The notes below the pieces were generated by a model that saw only the letters and a program-made list of their open reading frames with translations, was not told the origin of the DNA and searched no databases. DNA of 64,000 bases from Chitinophaga costaii (lineage in GTDB: Bacteria; Bacteroidota; Bacteroidia; Chitinophagales; Chitinophagaceae). The first letter of the stretch is position 1; each line of letters begins with the position of its first letter. The DNA is taken from positions 372,001 to 436,000 of the forward strand of contig NZ_FMAR01000003.1 of the NCBI RefSeq assembly GCF_900094705.1, given 5' to 3'. This document shows positions 8,170 through 17,070 of this stretch, in pieces. The position numbers and the translations under genes were made by a program.

Positions 8170-11100
8170 CTATCGCACTATCATGATGCTTCCTTTCATT
8201 TCAAATTTTTCCCCGGTTTCGCAGATCAGTTCTGCGTAGTAAATGAATACGTCTGGTGATAATGGTTGCCCTGCATATCTGCCATCCCAGCCGAAAGCAG
8301 GGTCTTCGATGGGGAAATTTTCGCGGGTAAACATTACTTGTCCCAGGCGGTTAAATATGCGGAAGGATTTCACCACGCGCACGCCTTTGCCACGGATGTA
8401 AAACACATCATTCATACCATCTCCATTGGGCGTAAAGGTATTGGGTAGGAAAGCCGCTCCGTTGCACACCAGTTTAAAATTTACCTGCTCCATGTCTATA
8501 CAGCCATAATTGTTGGAGGCAGTAATGGTGTAGCCGCCACTACGTGTAGGCGTAACCGTTGGAGTGAGGCAGTCGGTGCAGCTCAGCCCATCGGGCGGGA
8601 ACCATGACACGCTGGTTACGTCGCTGCTCGCTTGCACCAGGATGGGTACGGAGGAACCGGCTATCACTTCCTGCTGGCTGATCACTTTTATGACTGGTAC
8701 AGGATTGACCGTTACGTTTACCTGAGCTGTTTCGGTAAAGCAGCCGGTTTTGTCTTTGCCCGTCACCGTATACACTGTGCTGGTAGCAGGGGAGGTCATG
8801 GGGTTAGAAATGCTGGCATTACTAAGACCTGTAGTGGGCGACCAGCTATACAGATCGGCCCCGCTGGCCATGAGTTGGGTGCTAAGACCGGCACACACGG
8901 AAACCGCCGGCATAGCGTCTAGCTGGAAGCGGTGTACCACGCTCACCCGGGCAGAATCGGCGTTGATGCAACCAATGGGGTCTTGCACCTGCACTGCATA
9001 CAGGGTATCTATTTCTGGCGATACGCTGGGGTGCAGGCTATGTATGTCGGAAGTGTTATAGCTGGTCCAGGTTACCGTATTGCCGGGGGCTACCGAGGCG
9101 GTGAGCTGCACGGAGCTACCCTCGCACACGCCCGCCTGTTTGGGCGATACGGTGATAGATGGCAAAGGATTTACATTCACATTGGCCGTAGTTGAGGCTG
9201 GGCAACTGCCATCTGCATTTACGATAGAAAGTGTTACCGGGAAGGTGCCACTCTGGTCGAACAGGATGCGGGGAGGTAATGGGTTGGTGTAGGTATTGCC
9301 CTTGATTTGCCAGGTCCAGGTGGCTGAGCTGATATTTTTGCTATCGTGGCCTACAGGTTGGTAAAGGGTACCCATGCAAAGGGTAGGAATAACCTCGATA
9401 ACTGGTACCGGCAGGGGGCTGATGTGAACGGGCTGTAATAGAGGCTTTGCTACGCAACCTCCGCCAGAAGTAACGTTCAGTGTTGCGGTATAATCGCCCA
9501 CGCCATAAGTATGGGTTACGGATGGGCCGGTGGCGGTATTGTCTGTATCGGTGGTGCCGAAGTACCAGGTTATATCGCTGGGCAATCCGAGTACGGTTTG
9601 GGAGATAGACTTCGGCAGGGCCGTGAAGCTCACCGGGCCACCATCGCAGGCTTGGGAGGCGTCCATGACCAGTTGTACTCCAATACTGTCTACCACTACC
9701 TCATTATCGCCATTGGCCGGCACCTGGCAGCCATCGCCATCTTGCAACAGCAGGCGGGGGTGGTATACGCCAGGGCGGAGGTAGGTATGGGTATCGGTGG
9801 AGGTGGTAAGCTGGTTGGTGGTACCGTCGTCGTAATCGTAAATGTATTTTACCGTGTTCACCGTATTTGTTGCGGAGGCGGTAAGGTCCATGGGAGGGCA
9901 TCCTAGCAGGGAAGACATGGTGAGGTTGCCATCCGGTCCTTTCACTTTTACGGTTTCTTCGGTCTGGCTGGTACAGCCGCCCAGTGATGTTACGGTGAGG
10001 CTAATGGTATAGGAGCCGGGCCGGTTGTACACGTGGGTGGGGGCGGCAATATCGCTAGTAGCCCCATCGCCGAAATCCCATGCCGAAGCCTGAAAGTCGG
10101 TGCTGGTATTGGAAAGATTAGCTACCACGGGGGGGCATATCTGCGACACGTCTGGCAAGCTGAAAATGGCTTTGGGATTATGCACGGTGATCACCTGGGT
10201 GCCGGTTTTGGTGGCCGTACAGCCAATAGCGTCGGTTACCTTCAGTGTAATGTCGTAAGTGCCTGGATGGCTAAAGGTTTTGTAAGGTGTTTCGCCGGAA
10301 GCGCTGGTGCCGTCACTAAAAGTCCAGTCTACATTGGTGAAGGAACGTGGTATGTTGCCAATGTCTACCGACGTATTACTGAGCATTATCGGCGCATCCG
10401 GACAGCCATAGGGAGAGCCAAGGGCAAAATCGGCTTTGGGTTGGTTCAGGTTCACGGGCAGGGTCATACCATAAGGGCCACAACCAGCTTTGTCGGTGAT
10501 AGCATAGGTTACGTTAAAGCTGGTATTTTCTCCGGGGAAGGTATGGGCATAATTCACCGGTGCCGTAGGGAGCTTGCCCGAGCTGGGACTATCATCGCCC
10601 CAGTCGAAGCGCCAGCTAGTGATAGGATCGTTGGGATTGGACCTACTTCCGTCGGAGAAGGTAATTTCCTTGCCCACGCAATTCATGGTGGAGGTAACTC
10701 CTACATTCACCAAAGCCCCGTTAATCACAATAGGAATGGAGGCGGTGCTATGAGGGCATCCCACACCATCGATATAGTTGAAGACTGCGTTAAATTCCTG
10801 TGGCACATTGTACTGCAAGGTATAGGAGTTGATACCTGGCTCGTAAATGGCCCCTGGACTTACTTCCCAGCGCCCGCTGGCAATTTCATTTGAAGAAAAG
10901 TTGCTCAGCGTGTACTTGATATCATTCAGCATACAAATGGTATCCTGGTTAGCGCTCAGTATAGGATGAGGGTCCATTACAATTTTGGTCAGGGTGGTAT
11001 CGGTCTTGCAGGAGCCATCCGACACGGAAAGATGTATCTGGTCGCTGCCGGTTTTGGTGTAGGTATGCGGTGCGGGATCTTTGTCGGTAACGATGGGGGT

Positions 11101-13068
11101 GCCATCGCCAAAATCCCAGGTGTAGGTGTAGGTACCCAGGGGATCCAGCTTGGAGGTGTTCTGCACGGCAACAACGAAAGGCGTAGCACAATCGATGGCC
11201 GCGGTGAAGATAGCCACCGGTGTTTTAATGTAAACGATATCTGTTTTGGTGCCATTGCTCAGGCAACCATTGTTGATGGCTGTGAGTGTAACGGTTTGGT
11301 TGCCGGGATTCAAAAAAGGGTGGGTGGGGTCTTTGTCGGAGGAAGTGCCATCGTTCCCAAACTGCCACAGCCAGATGATGGAATCGTTCAGTGGCGTGGG
11401 GGTGGTAAGATTTTTAAAAGCGATGGGTTCCTTGGCGCAGGCCGTCAGCGGGTTGGCGCTGAAATCTATGATCAGTGGTGCCCCTGTTTCCACGGCCTTG
11501 GTGAATATGGTATCTTTTACGCAGCCAGCGGCGGTGCGCATGGTGAGTTTCACGTCGAAGTCGCCCTGTTTGGTATACGTATGGGTGGGCGAAGCACCGG
11601 TGCCGGTGCTGCCATCGCCAAAGTTCCAAGTGAGGGAGGTGACAGGGTCGTCGGAGGTGATCAAGGGATTAAAGGTGGTGGTAAAGGGCAGGCATCCGGT
11701 GGCCCGGCCTAATTGGGCCATGGGATATTTGATGGTCACCGTATAGGCCTGCATACTGATATCGCAACCGGCAGCATTACTGGCCGTGAGGATAACGGGA
11801 TAAGTACCCAGGCTGGTATAGGTGTGTGCGGCGGCTTTGCCGGTGCTGGTGTTACCATCGCCAAAAGACCAGCTCCATTTTATGGCGCCGGTGGTGTTGG
11901 CGCTGAAACTGGTGGTGAAGGGCGCACTGCAACCACCAATGTTTGTTTCTACGTTGGCGATCACGGGAGGATCGGTAATGGTGATATCCTTGGTTATGGG
12001 GGCACTAGAGCAACCTGGCGCACCGATGGCCGTCATAGTTACGGAGTAGGTGCCGGCCTTATCGTAGGGGTGTTGCACCTGGTTGCCGTTTGCCTGGCTG
12101 CCATCACCAAAATCCCACTGGGCGCCAGTTGTTGTGGGTGTAGCAGTATTGACAAAACTTACCATGGCGCCGGTACAGGTGTTGGATATGGTAAAATTGG
12201 GTTCTATGGGGTGTAAAGAAACCGGGTAGGCCGTACTCACCGTAGTACAACCTTGGGCCGAGGTGGCGGTGCATACCACCGAAAAATCGCCCTGTTTGGT
12301 GTAGGTATGGGTACCGGTATTGTCTATAGTACCATCGCCATAGTTCCAGCTATATTGTACACCAGGATCTTCCACGGCGGCGTTGCTGAAATGTATCGTT
12401 TGCGGTACGCTGCAAGCTCCGGCCAGGTCGCTGGTAACGGTAATGAGGGGGGCCACGTTTACATGCACGGACGTATTGCCGGAGAAGGGTGCGCTTTTAC
12501 AACCCAGGCTGTTAATGATCACCAGTGTAACCGGAAACGTTACACCATTCGGATGGTTGGAGGGATCATTGGGATCTACAGTAAACGTGTGGGTAGCGTT
12601 GGTATTATTCTGGTCCACGATCTTGTCGCCAAAATCCCAGATAGTCTGGGCAATGGTGCCATCGCCGGCGGTGCTTTTATTGGTGAAGTTTACCGTAAGC
12701 GGGGAGCAGCCTTCTGTAACAGAGCTGGTAAAGGTAGCTACCGGCAGGTTGTAAATGGTTACTGTTTGGGTAGCGGTTTTTACGCCGCTGGGATAAGTGG
12801 CGGTAAGGGTTACGGTGTAGGTGCCGGGTTTGGTGTATACATGCGAGGCATTTACCAGCGACGAGTGTCCGGTGCCTTCGCCAAAATACCAGTCGTAGGC
12901 CGTAGCTCCTGCCGTGGAGGTATTGGTAGCATTTACCGGGGCGCTGCCGCAGCCATGGTCGTTATCTAGCGTAAAGCTGGCTGTTTGCGCTGCCAGGGGA
13001 AGGGCGGCGCCAGTACATAGGAACAATAACAGACCTGTGGCCAGGCGCTGTATTTGGCGTTTTCTCAT
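8170..13068 (-). CDS. Giant PKD-repeat surface protein with T9SS type B C-terminal domain
   Basis: A 1632-aa secreted protein with a signal peptide ending near LPLAAQ. It carries about 13-14 PKD-type repeats, visible as AYDWYFGEG, IWDFGDK, YSWNYGDG, AQWDFGDG, WSWSFGDG, LTWNFGDG, YTWDFGDG, VDWTFSDG, SAWDFGDG and others. Each is followed by the THTYTKPGTY-type strand. Two Ig-like modules precede the C-terminal gliding-motility type B sorting domain, which begins at LPNTFTPNGDGMNDVFYI. That domain is closely similar to the C-terminus of the next gene. A 189-bp gap separates them. The design fits a long fibrous adhesin exported by the T9SS together with the PorP/SprF partner downstream, as SprB-like proteins are. 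Binding target is unknown, and no catalytic domain was seen. Confidence 0.9.
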   Translation of the reverse strand: MRKRQIQRLATGLLLFLCTGAALPLAAQTASFTLDNDHGCGSAPVNATNTSTAGATAYDWYFGEGTGHSSLVNASHVYTKPGTYTVTLTATYPSGVKTATQTVTIYNLPVATFTSSVTEGCSPLTVNFTNKSTAGDGTIAQTIWDFGDKIVDQNNTNATHTFTVDPNDPSNHPNGVTFPVTLVIINSLGCKSAPFSGNTSVHVNVAPLITVTSDLAGACSVPQTIHFSNAAVEDPGVQYSWNYGDGTIDNTGTHTYTKQGDFSVVCTATSAQGCTTVSTAYPVSLHPIEPNFTISNTCTGAMVSFVNTATPTTTGAQWDFGDGSQANGNQVQHPYDKAGTYSVTMTAIGAPGCSSAPITKDITITDPPVIANVETNIGGCSAPFTTSFSANTTGAIKWSWSFGDGNTSTGKAAAHTYTSLGTYPVILTASNAAGCDISMQAYTVTIKYPMAQLGRATGCLPFTTTFNPLITSDDPVTSLTWNFGDGSTGTGASPTHTYTKQGDFDVKLTMRTAAGCVKDTIFTKAVETGAPLIIDFSANPLTACAKEPIAFKNLTTPTPLNDSIIWLWQFGNDGTSSDKDPTHPFLNPGNQTVTLTAINNGCLSNGTKTDIVYIKTPVAIFTAAIDCATPFVVAVQNTSKLDPLGTYTYTWDFGDGTPIVTDKDPAPHTYTKTGSDQIHLSVSDGSCKTDTTLTKIVMDPHPILSANQDTICMLNDIKYTLSNFSSNEIASGRWEVSPGAIYEPGINSYTLQYNVPQEFNAVFNYIDGVGCPHSTASIPIVINGALVNVGVTSTMNCVGKEITFSDGSRSNPNDPITSWRFDWGDDSPSSGKLPTAPVNYAHTFPGENTSFNVTYAITDKAGCGPYGMTLPVNLNQPKADFALGSPYGCPDAPIMLSNTSVDIGNIPRSFTNVDWTFSDGTSASGETPYKTFSHPGTYDITLKVTDAIGCTATKTGTQVITVHNPKAIFSLPDVSQICPPVVANLSNTSTDFQASAWDFGDGATSDIAAPTHVYNRPGSYTISLTVTSLGGCTSQTEETVKVKGPDGNLTMSSLLGCPPMDLTASATNTVNTVKYIYDYDDGTTNQLTTSTDTHTYLRPGVYHPRLLLQDGDGCQVPANGDNEVVVDSIGVQLVMDASQACDGGPVSFTALPKSISQTVLGLPSDITWYFGTTDTDNTATGPSVTHTYGVGDYTATLNVTSGGGCVAKPLLQPVHISPLPVPVIEVIPTLCMGTLYQPVGHDSKNISSATWTWQIKGNTYTNPLPPRILFDQSGTFPVTLSIVNADGSCPASTTANVNVNPLPSITVSPKQAGVCEGSSVQLTASVAPGNTVTWTSYNTSDIHSLHPSVSPEIDTLYAVQVQDPIGCINADSARVSVVHRFQLDAMPAVSVCAGLSTQLMASGADLYSWSPTTGLSNASISNPMTSPATSTVYTVTGKDKTGCFTETAQVNVTVNPVPVIKVISQQEVIAGSSVPILVQASSDVTSVSWFPPDGLSCTDCLTPTVTPTRSGGYTITASNNYGCIDMEQVNFKLVCNGAAFLPNTFTPNGDGMNDVFYIRGKGVRVVKSFRIFNRLGQVMFTRENFPIEDPAFGWDGRYAGQPLSPDVFIYYAELICETGEKFEMKGSIMIVR

Positions 13069-13262
13069 TTGGATAGGAGGTTGTCCGCAACATTTTGTTG
13101 GCCAGGTGTGCGGTCCCAGGTCTTTCAGGAAACTAAAAATATTTATAAAAAAAATTGAATTAAAGCGCTGACAGTTTGCTTGGTTGATATTGCTACTTTA
13201 CCGTTTGGCAGTAGTGTCTTGATTGCCAGGATAATTAATGTGCTGTTACGGTTGTTATGGGC

Positions 13263-13293
13263 GGATGGCAGCATCTGTGCTACCATCCTTTTT
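13263..13293 (+). terminator. Plus-strand intrinsic terminator with no assigned gene
   Basis: GGATGGCAGCA at 13263-13273 and TGCTACCATCC at 13278-13288 form an 11-bp stem with one mismatch and a 4-nt loop, followed by TTTTT. The genes on both sides are on the minus strand, so nothing annotated is transcribed into it in this direction. The rest of the 363-bp gap (13069-13431) shows no convincing gene; a plus-strand open frame here has no recognisable family. Confidence 0.6.
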
Positions 13294-13431
13294 GTACAGC
13301 CGGGAAAAGCATTTCCAAATTTACAAAATTACCGGCCATTTATAGCAAAAATTTATATGTAATGATAGTTGGCAACATCTTTCTTTTGGGGTTCTCTAAA
13401 ATTGGCCATTGGCTTCAGCTGAAGGCCATGG

Positions 13432-14940
13432 CTACCGGTAAATTTCCCTGTATTTTTCCTGTGCATAAGATAGGAAATATTTGAAAGCCAGGGTTTCGCC
13501 TGTTACTTTTTTACATAATTCATTAGAAGTGTAAAACCGGCCATGCTCATGAATTTCCTGGCGCAGCCACTGTAGCAGCCGGGTGTAATTGCCTTGGTGT
13601 ATCTGTGCATCCAGGCCGGGAAGCTGCCGTTTTGCGGCGGCCATGAACTGTGCTGCATAGAAGCTACCCAGGGAATAGGTAGGAAAGTAGCCAAAACTGC
13701 CATGCGACCAGTGAATATCCTGCAAAACGCCCTGGGTGTCGCTGGGTACGGATACGCCCAAAAACTGCTGGTAGTATTGGTTCCAGGTAGCGGAAAGGTC
13801 TTTAACTGTCAGGCTGCCGTCTATCAATGCTTTTTCTATTTCATACCGGATCATTATGTGGCTATGATAGGTAAGCTCGTCGGCTTCGGTGCGGATCAGG
13901 GAAGGTTGTACCTGGTTTATGGCGTGATAAAATTCGGTGAGGGAATGTCCTTGCAGGTTTTCCGGGAAAAGGGCTTGCAGGGTGGGATAGTGAAAATGCC
14001 AGAAGTCTTTGCTGCGGCCAATATTATTTTCCCACAGGCGCGACTGCGATTCATGTATGCCCAGGCTGGCGGCCTCGCCGCAGGGGAGGCCATACTGGCT
14101 GGTGGGTAGGCCCTGTTCGTACAAGGCATGACCACCTTCATGAATGCAACTCCAGGTCATGTTACCAAAATCCTGCTCATCTACACGGGTGGTTACGCGT
14201 ACATCTTTGGGGTTGAAACTGGTGGTGAAAGGATGTTCGGAAATATCCTGACGTCCGGCCAGGAGATCAAAGCCCATGGCTTGTAGCAGGTGCATGCCGA
14301 ATTGCCATTGCAGCTTTTTAGGGTAGGTTTTATGCAGCAGGGCCTTACTTACCTGGGGCCGGGCCGAAATTTGCCGTAACAGGTCCGTCATGGCGGTTTT
14401 TACTTCGCCAAAGATGGTGTCCAGCATGTTTACGGTAGCGCCTTTTTCGTATTCGTTCAGCAGGGCATTATAAGGATGGGTGGTGTATCCCAGGAGGTCT
14501 GCCTCTTGTTTTTTCAGCGATACCATGCTGGCCAGTTCAGGAGCAAACAGCTGGTAATCGTTGGCCTTGCGGGCTTTTATCCAGGCATGGTAACAGGCAT
14601 TGGTGGCCTGGCTCATGGCAGATACGAAGGGGGCCGGGTATTTCAGGTGTTTTTCATAATCTTCAAAAGCCAGGTCTACATTGCGATGGGCAATGGCGTC
14701 CAGGTCATCGCGCTGGCGCAGTTCACGGAGTAGATCGCCCAGGGCGGTTTCGGTAGCCAATTCATGGGCAATGGAAGACAGGGTGGTAATTTGCTGGCCC
14801 CGGAAGCCGGCACCTTTTTCGGGCAGGTAGGTTTCCTGGTCCCAGCCCAGCACAGCGGAGGCCATTTGCACGTCCGCAATTTTTTGCATTTTTGTCTTGA
14901 AATCGTCGTACAATGCTGTTGTTGCCGTGCGGATCTGCAT
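13432..14940 (-). CDS. Carboxypeptidase M32 (thermostable carboxypeptidase family)
   Basis: A cytoplasmic zinc metallocarboxypeptidase of 502 aa, full length for the M32 family, removing C-terminal residues from peptides. The zinc site is intact: His267-Glu268-x-x-His271 in CIHEGGHALYEQG, with Glu297 in GIHESQSRLWENN as the likely third ligand. Family signatures HPFTTSFNPKDVRVTTR (about 236-252) and VLGWDQETYLP (about 30-40) are present. There is no signal peptide. It is a single gene, divergent from the Nif3-like gene, with a TAAATTTG -7-like element upstream at 14967-14974 on the minus strand. Confidence 0.93.
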   Translation of the reverse strand: MQIRTATTALYDDFKTKMQKIADVQMASAVLGWDQETYLPEKGAGFRGQQITTLSSIAHELATETALGDLLRELRQRDDLDAIAHRNVDLAFEDYEKHLKYPAPFVSAMSQATNACYHAWIKARKANDYQLFAPELASMVSLKKQEADLLGYTTHPYNALLNEYEKGATVNMLDTIFGEVKTAMTDLLRQISARPQVSKALLHKTYPKKLQWQFGMHLLQAMGFDLLAGRQDISEHPFTTSFNPKDVRVTTRVDEQDFGNMTWSCIHEGGHALYEQGLPTSQYGLPCGEAASLGIHESQSRLWENNIGRSKDFWHFHYPTLQALFPENLQGHSLTEFYHAINQVQPSLIRTEADELTYHSHIMIRYEIEKALIDGSLTVKDLSATWNQYYQQFLGVSVPSDTQGVLQDIHWSHGSFGYFPTYSLGSFYAAQFMAAAKRQLPGLDAQIHQGNYTRLLQWLRQEIHEHGRFYTSNELCKKVTGETLAFKYFLSYAQEKYREIYR

Positions 14941-14966
14941 AGTGCTGGTGGTTTGATGGTAAAGTC

Positions 14967-14974
14967 CAAATTTA
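14967..14974 (-). promoter_or_regulatory. Possible -7 promoter element for the M32 carboxypeptidase gene
   Basis: The minus-strand sequence TAAATTTG fits TAnnTTTG and lies 26 nt before the start codon at 14940. No TTG element was found at the expected 17-23 nt distance, so this is a weak call. Confidence 0.35.
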
Positions 14975-15027
14975 TGTAATCACGCGGTAAGACGATTCAT
15001 CATTTACAATAAACAACAAAACGATCC

Positions 15028-16122
15028 ATGAAGATCCGGGAGATTATCCATACCCTCGCCGCTTTTGCACCGCCTTCTCTCCAAGAGGGGTACGATAATG
15101 CAGGCCTTATTTTCGGCCATCCCGATTGGGAGCTTACCAATGTACTGCTTACCCTGGACGCCACGGAAGCGGTGATGCTGGAAGCCATTGAAAAAGGCTG
15201 TAACCTGGTGGTGGCCCACCATCCTATAGTGTTTGGGGGACTTAAAAAGATCAATGGCAGTAATTACGTAGAGCGGGTGGCTATCCTGGCCATTAAGCAC
15301 GATATCGCGGTATATGCGGCGCATACCAACCTGGACAATGTACTGGCCGGGGTGAATGCGCGCATGGCGGAGCAGTTGGACCTGCAAAACTGCCGGATAC
15401 TGGCCCCCAAACCGGCCCTGCTCAAAAAGCTGTACACCTTTGTGCCGGTGGCCCACCTGGAAACCGTTCGCGCCGCAGTATTTGCCGCAGGCGCCGGCCA
15501 TATCGGGCATTACAGTGAGTGCAGTTTCCAGGGGGAAGGCCAGGGTACTTTCCGGGGCGATGCATCTACCCACCCCTTCGCCGGCCAGCCGGGCTCCCGC
15601 CACACCGAGGCGGAGGCCAAACTGGAAGTAGTGTTGCCACGATACCTGGAAGGCGCTGTGGTAAAGGCTTTGCTGGAAGCCCACCCCTACGAGGAAGTGG
15701 CCTACGACCTGGTGGCGCTGGACAATACCTGGGAAGGGGCAGGGGCCGGCATGGTAGGTACGCTGGCAACGCCCATGGAGGAACAGGCCTTCCTGCTATG
15801 GGTAAAGCAACAGTTCCGTACCGGCTGTGTACGCCATACGCCGTTATTGGGCCGTCCCATCCAAACCGTGGCGTTGTGTGGCGGGGCAGGTAGTTTCTTG
15901 TTAAAGCAGGCCATTGCGGCCGGGGCCGATGCCTACATTTCGGCAGATTTTAAATACCATGAATTTTTTGATGCTGATAATCAATTGATTATTGCAGACA
16001 TTGGACATTTTGAAAGCGAACAGTTCACCGTGGAATTATTTTATCATATATTAACGCAGAAATTTCGTAATTTCGCGCCTCTTAAATCAAGCATTCGTAC
16101 AAACCCGGTAAATTATTTATAA
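15028..16122 (+). CDS. Nif3-like dinuclear metal center hexameric protein
   Basis: A 364-aa member of the Nif3/GTP cyclohydrolase I type 2-like family; the biochemical role is not settled across the family. The metal-binding segments are intact: VVAHHPIVFGGLKKI near residues 53-67, AAHTNLDNV near 92-100, and the C-terminal DIGHFESEQF. The length exceeds the short bacterial form because of a central insert (about residues 130-230) containing VPVAHLETVRAAVF and LEAHPYEEVAYDLV, the PII-like insert of the YqfO-type proteins. The zinc-ribbon protein gene starts 3 bp after its stop, so the two are almost certainly cotranscribed, a common Bacteroidota pairing. Confidence 0.92.
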   Translation: MKIREIIHTLAAFAPPSLQEGYDNAGLIFGHPDWELTNVLLTLDATEAVMLEAIEKGCNLVVAHHPIVFGGLKKINGSNYVERVAILAIKHDIAVYAAHTNLDNVLAGVNARMAEQLDLQNCRILAPKPALLKKLYTFVPVAHLETVRAAVFAAGAGHIGHYSECSFQGEGQGTFRGDASTHPFAGQPGSRHTEAEAKLEVVLPRYLEGAVVKALLEAHPYEEVAYDLVALDNTWEGAGAGMVGTLATPMEEQAFLLWVKQQFRTGCVRHTPLLGRPIQTVALCGGAGSFLLKQAIAAGADAYISADFKYHEFFDADNQLIIADIGHFESEQFTVELFYHILTQKFRNFAPLKSSIRTNPVNYL

Positions 16123-16125
16123 AGC

Positions 16126-16878
16126 ATGGCTACTGTTAAAGAATTCTCCGTAGAAGAAAAATTATCCTCTGTGCTGCGTTTACAGAAGATCGATTCCAAA
16201 CTGGACGGAATCCAGGTGCTGAAGGGTGAGTTGCCAATTGAAGTAAAAGACCTGGAGGACGAGATCGCAGGATTGAACACCCGCCTTAACCATATCGAAG
16301 ACGAAATGGCCGGCATTCAGGAGTTCATTGCCAGCAAGAAGAACGCAATGAAGGAATCGGAGGCTCTCATTAAAAAATACGAAAAGCAGCAGGATAACGT
16401 AAAAAACAGCCGCGAATTTGAAGCCATCACTAAAGAGGTGGAAATGCAGCAGTTGGATATCAAATTGTCTGAAAAGCATATCAAGGACGCTACCGAAGAG
16501 ATTCGGGAAAAGACCCGCGTACTGGAAAACGCCAAGAAAGCAATTGCCGACAAGGAAAATAACCTGAAGCACAAAAAGGGCGAACTGGAAAAGATTGTGG
16601 CCGAGACTGACAAGGAAGAAAATGAGATCCGCAAGGAAAGTGAAGAAGCCCGTACCAAGGTAGAACCCCGCCTGCTCGCCGCTTACGAAAAAATCCGCAC
16701 TAACTACCGCAATGGCCTGGCCGTGGTAACCGTGGCCCGCGACGCCTGCGGCGGTTGTTTCAACGCTATTCCTCCACAGCGTCAGGCAGAAATCCGCCAG
16801 CGCAAAAAGATTATCGTGTGCGAACACTGTGGCCGCATCCTCGTAGATAACGACCTGGACGCTACCGTAACGATTTAA
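16126..16878 (+). CDS. Coiled-coil protein with C-terminal C4 zinc ribbon
   Basis: A 250-aa protein. Residues about 10-190 are a long, highly charged coiled coil. The C-terminus carries two CxxC knuckles (DACGGCFNAI and VCEHCGRILV) that form the C4-type zinc ribbon of the CT398-like family. Proteins of this type are conserved in many bacteria; roles in RNA polymerase/sigma factor or flagellar interactions have been reported for CT398, but the Bacteroidota function is not known. It lies 3 bp downstream of the Nif3-like gene and ends at a strong terminator, making a two-gene operon. Confidence 0.85.
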   Translation: MATVKEFSVEEKLSSVLRLQKIDSKLDGIQVLKGELPIEVKDLEDEIAGLNTRLNHIEDEMAGIQEFIASKKNAMKESEALIKKYEKQQDNVKNSREFEAITKEVEMQQLDIKLSEKHIKDATEEIREKTRVLENAKKAIADKENNLKHKKGELEKIVAETDKEENEIRKESEEARTKVEPRLLAAYEKIRTNYRNGLAVVTVARDACGGCFNAIPPQRQAEIRQRKKIIVCEHCGRILVDNDLDATVTI

Positions 16879-16898
16879 GGTATTTCAGCATATTTGGA

Positions 16899-16931
16899 AA
16901 AGGACATCTGTTTGCAGGTGTCCTTTTTTTT
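16899..16931 (+). terminator. Intrinsic terminator of the Nif3-like/zinc-ribbon operon
   Basis: AAGGACATCTG pairs with CAGGTGTCCTT (one G-T wobble position) across a short loop, followed by eight T. It lies about 20 nt after the stop codon of the zinc-ribbon gene. Confidence 0.85.
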
Positions 16932-17070
16932 AATTGCCATGCCTCCAGGCCGCTATGAAATTTTGTGAATGGTTGTATTGTGAATTACTGGACTGGAAAT
17001 TGCTAAAGGGAGAAAGCCCGGTATCCGGGTGTATCGTTAGAAATTGTAATGTTGGAAATTCATTTTGCGC

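Noticed and set aside
5386..12969. Several long open frames on the plus strand opposite the two PKD protein genes (for example around 10033-10893 and 12253-12969).
   Set aside because: They are low-complexity Gly/Ala/Val-rich shadows of the repeated PKD coding sequence on the other strand, with no recognisable domain, start context or promoter.
8170..13068. Regularly spaced repeated words (TTCGGCGAT-like) that could look like a CRISPR or tandem repeat array.
   Set aside because: They are codons of the repeated PKD motif WDFGDG, in frame, with variable spacing and variable flanks.
13180..13362. A 60-codon plus-strand open frame over the orphan terminator.
   Set aside because: It runs through the terminator hairpin and shows no family; a coding gene would not normally contain its own terminator.
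16180..16827. An open frame of about 215 codons on the minus strand.
   Set aside because: It is the antisense of the charged coiled coil of the zinc-ribbon gene; the hydrophobic appearance is a mirror of lysine/glutamate codons.
17065..17070. A TTG start two codons upstream of the TPR protein's ATG.
   Set aside because: The ATG at 17071 gives a normal signal peptide and is the more usual start codon.
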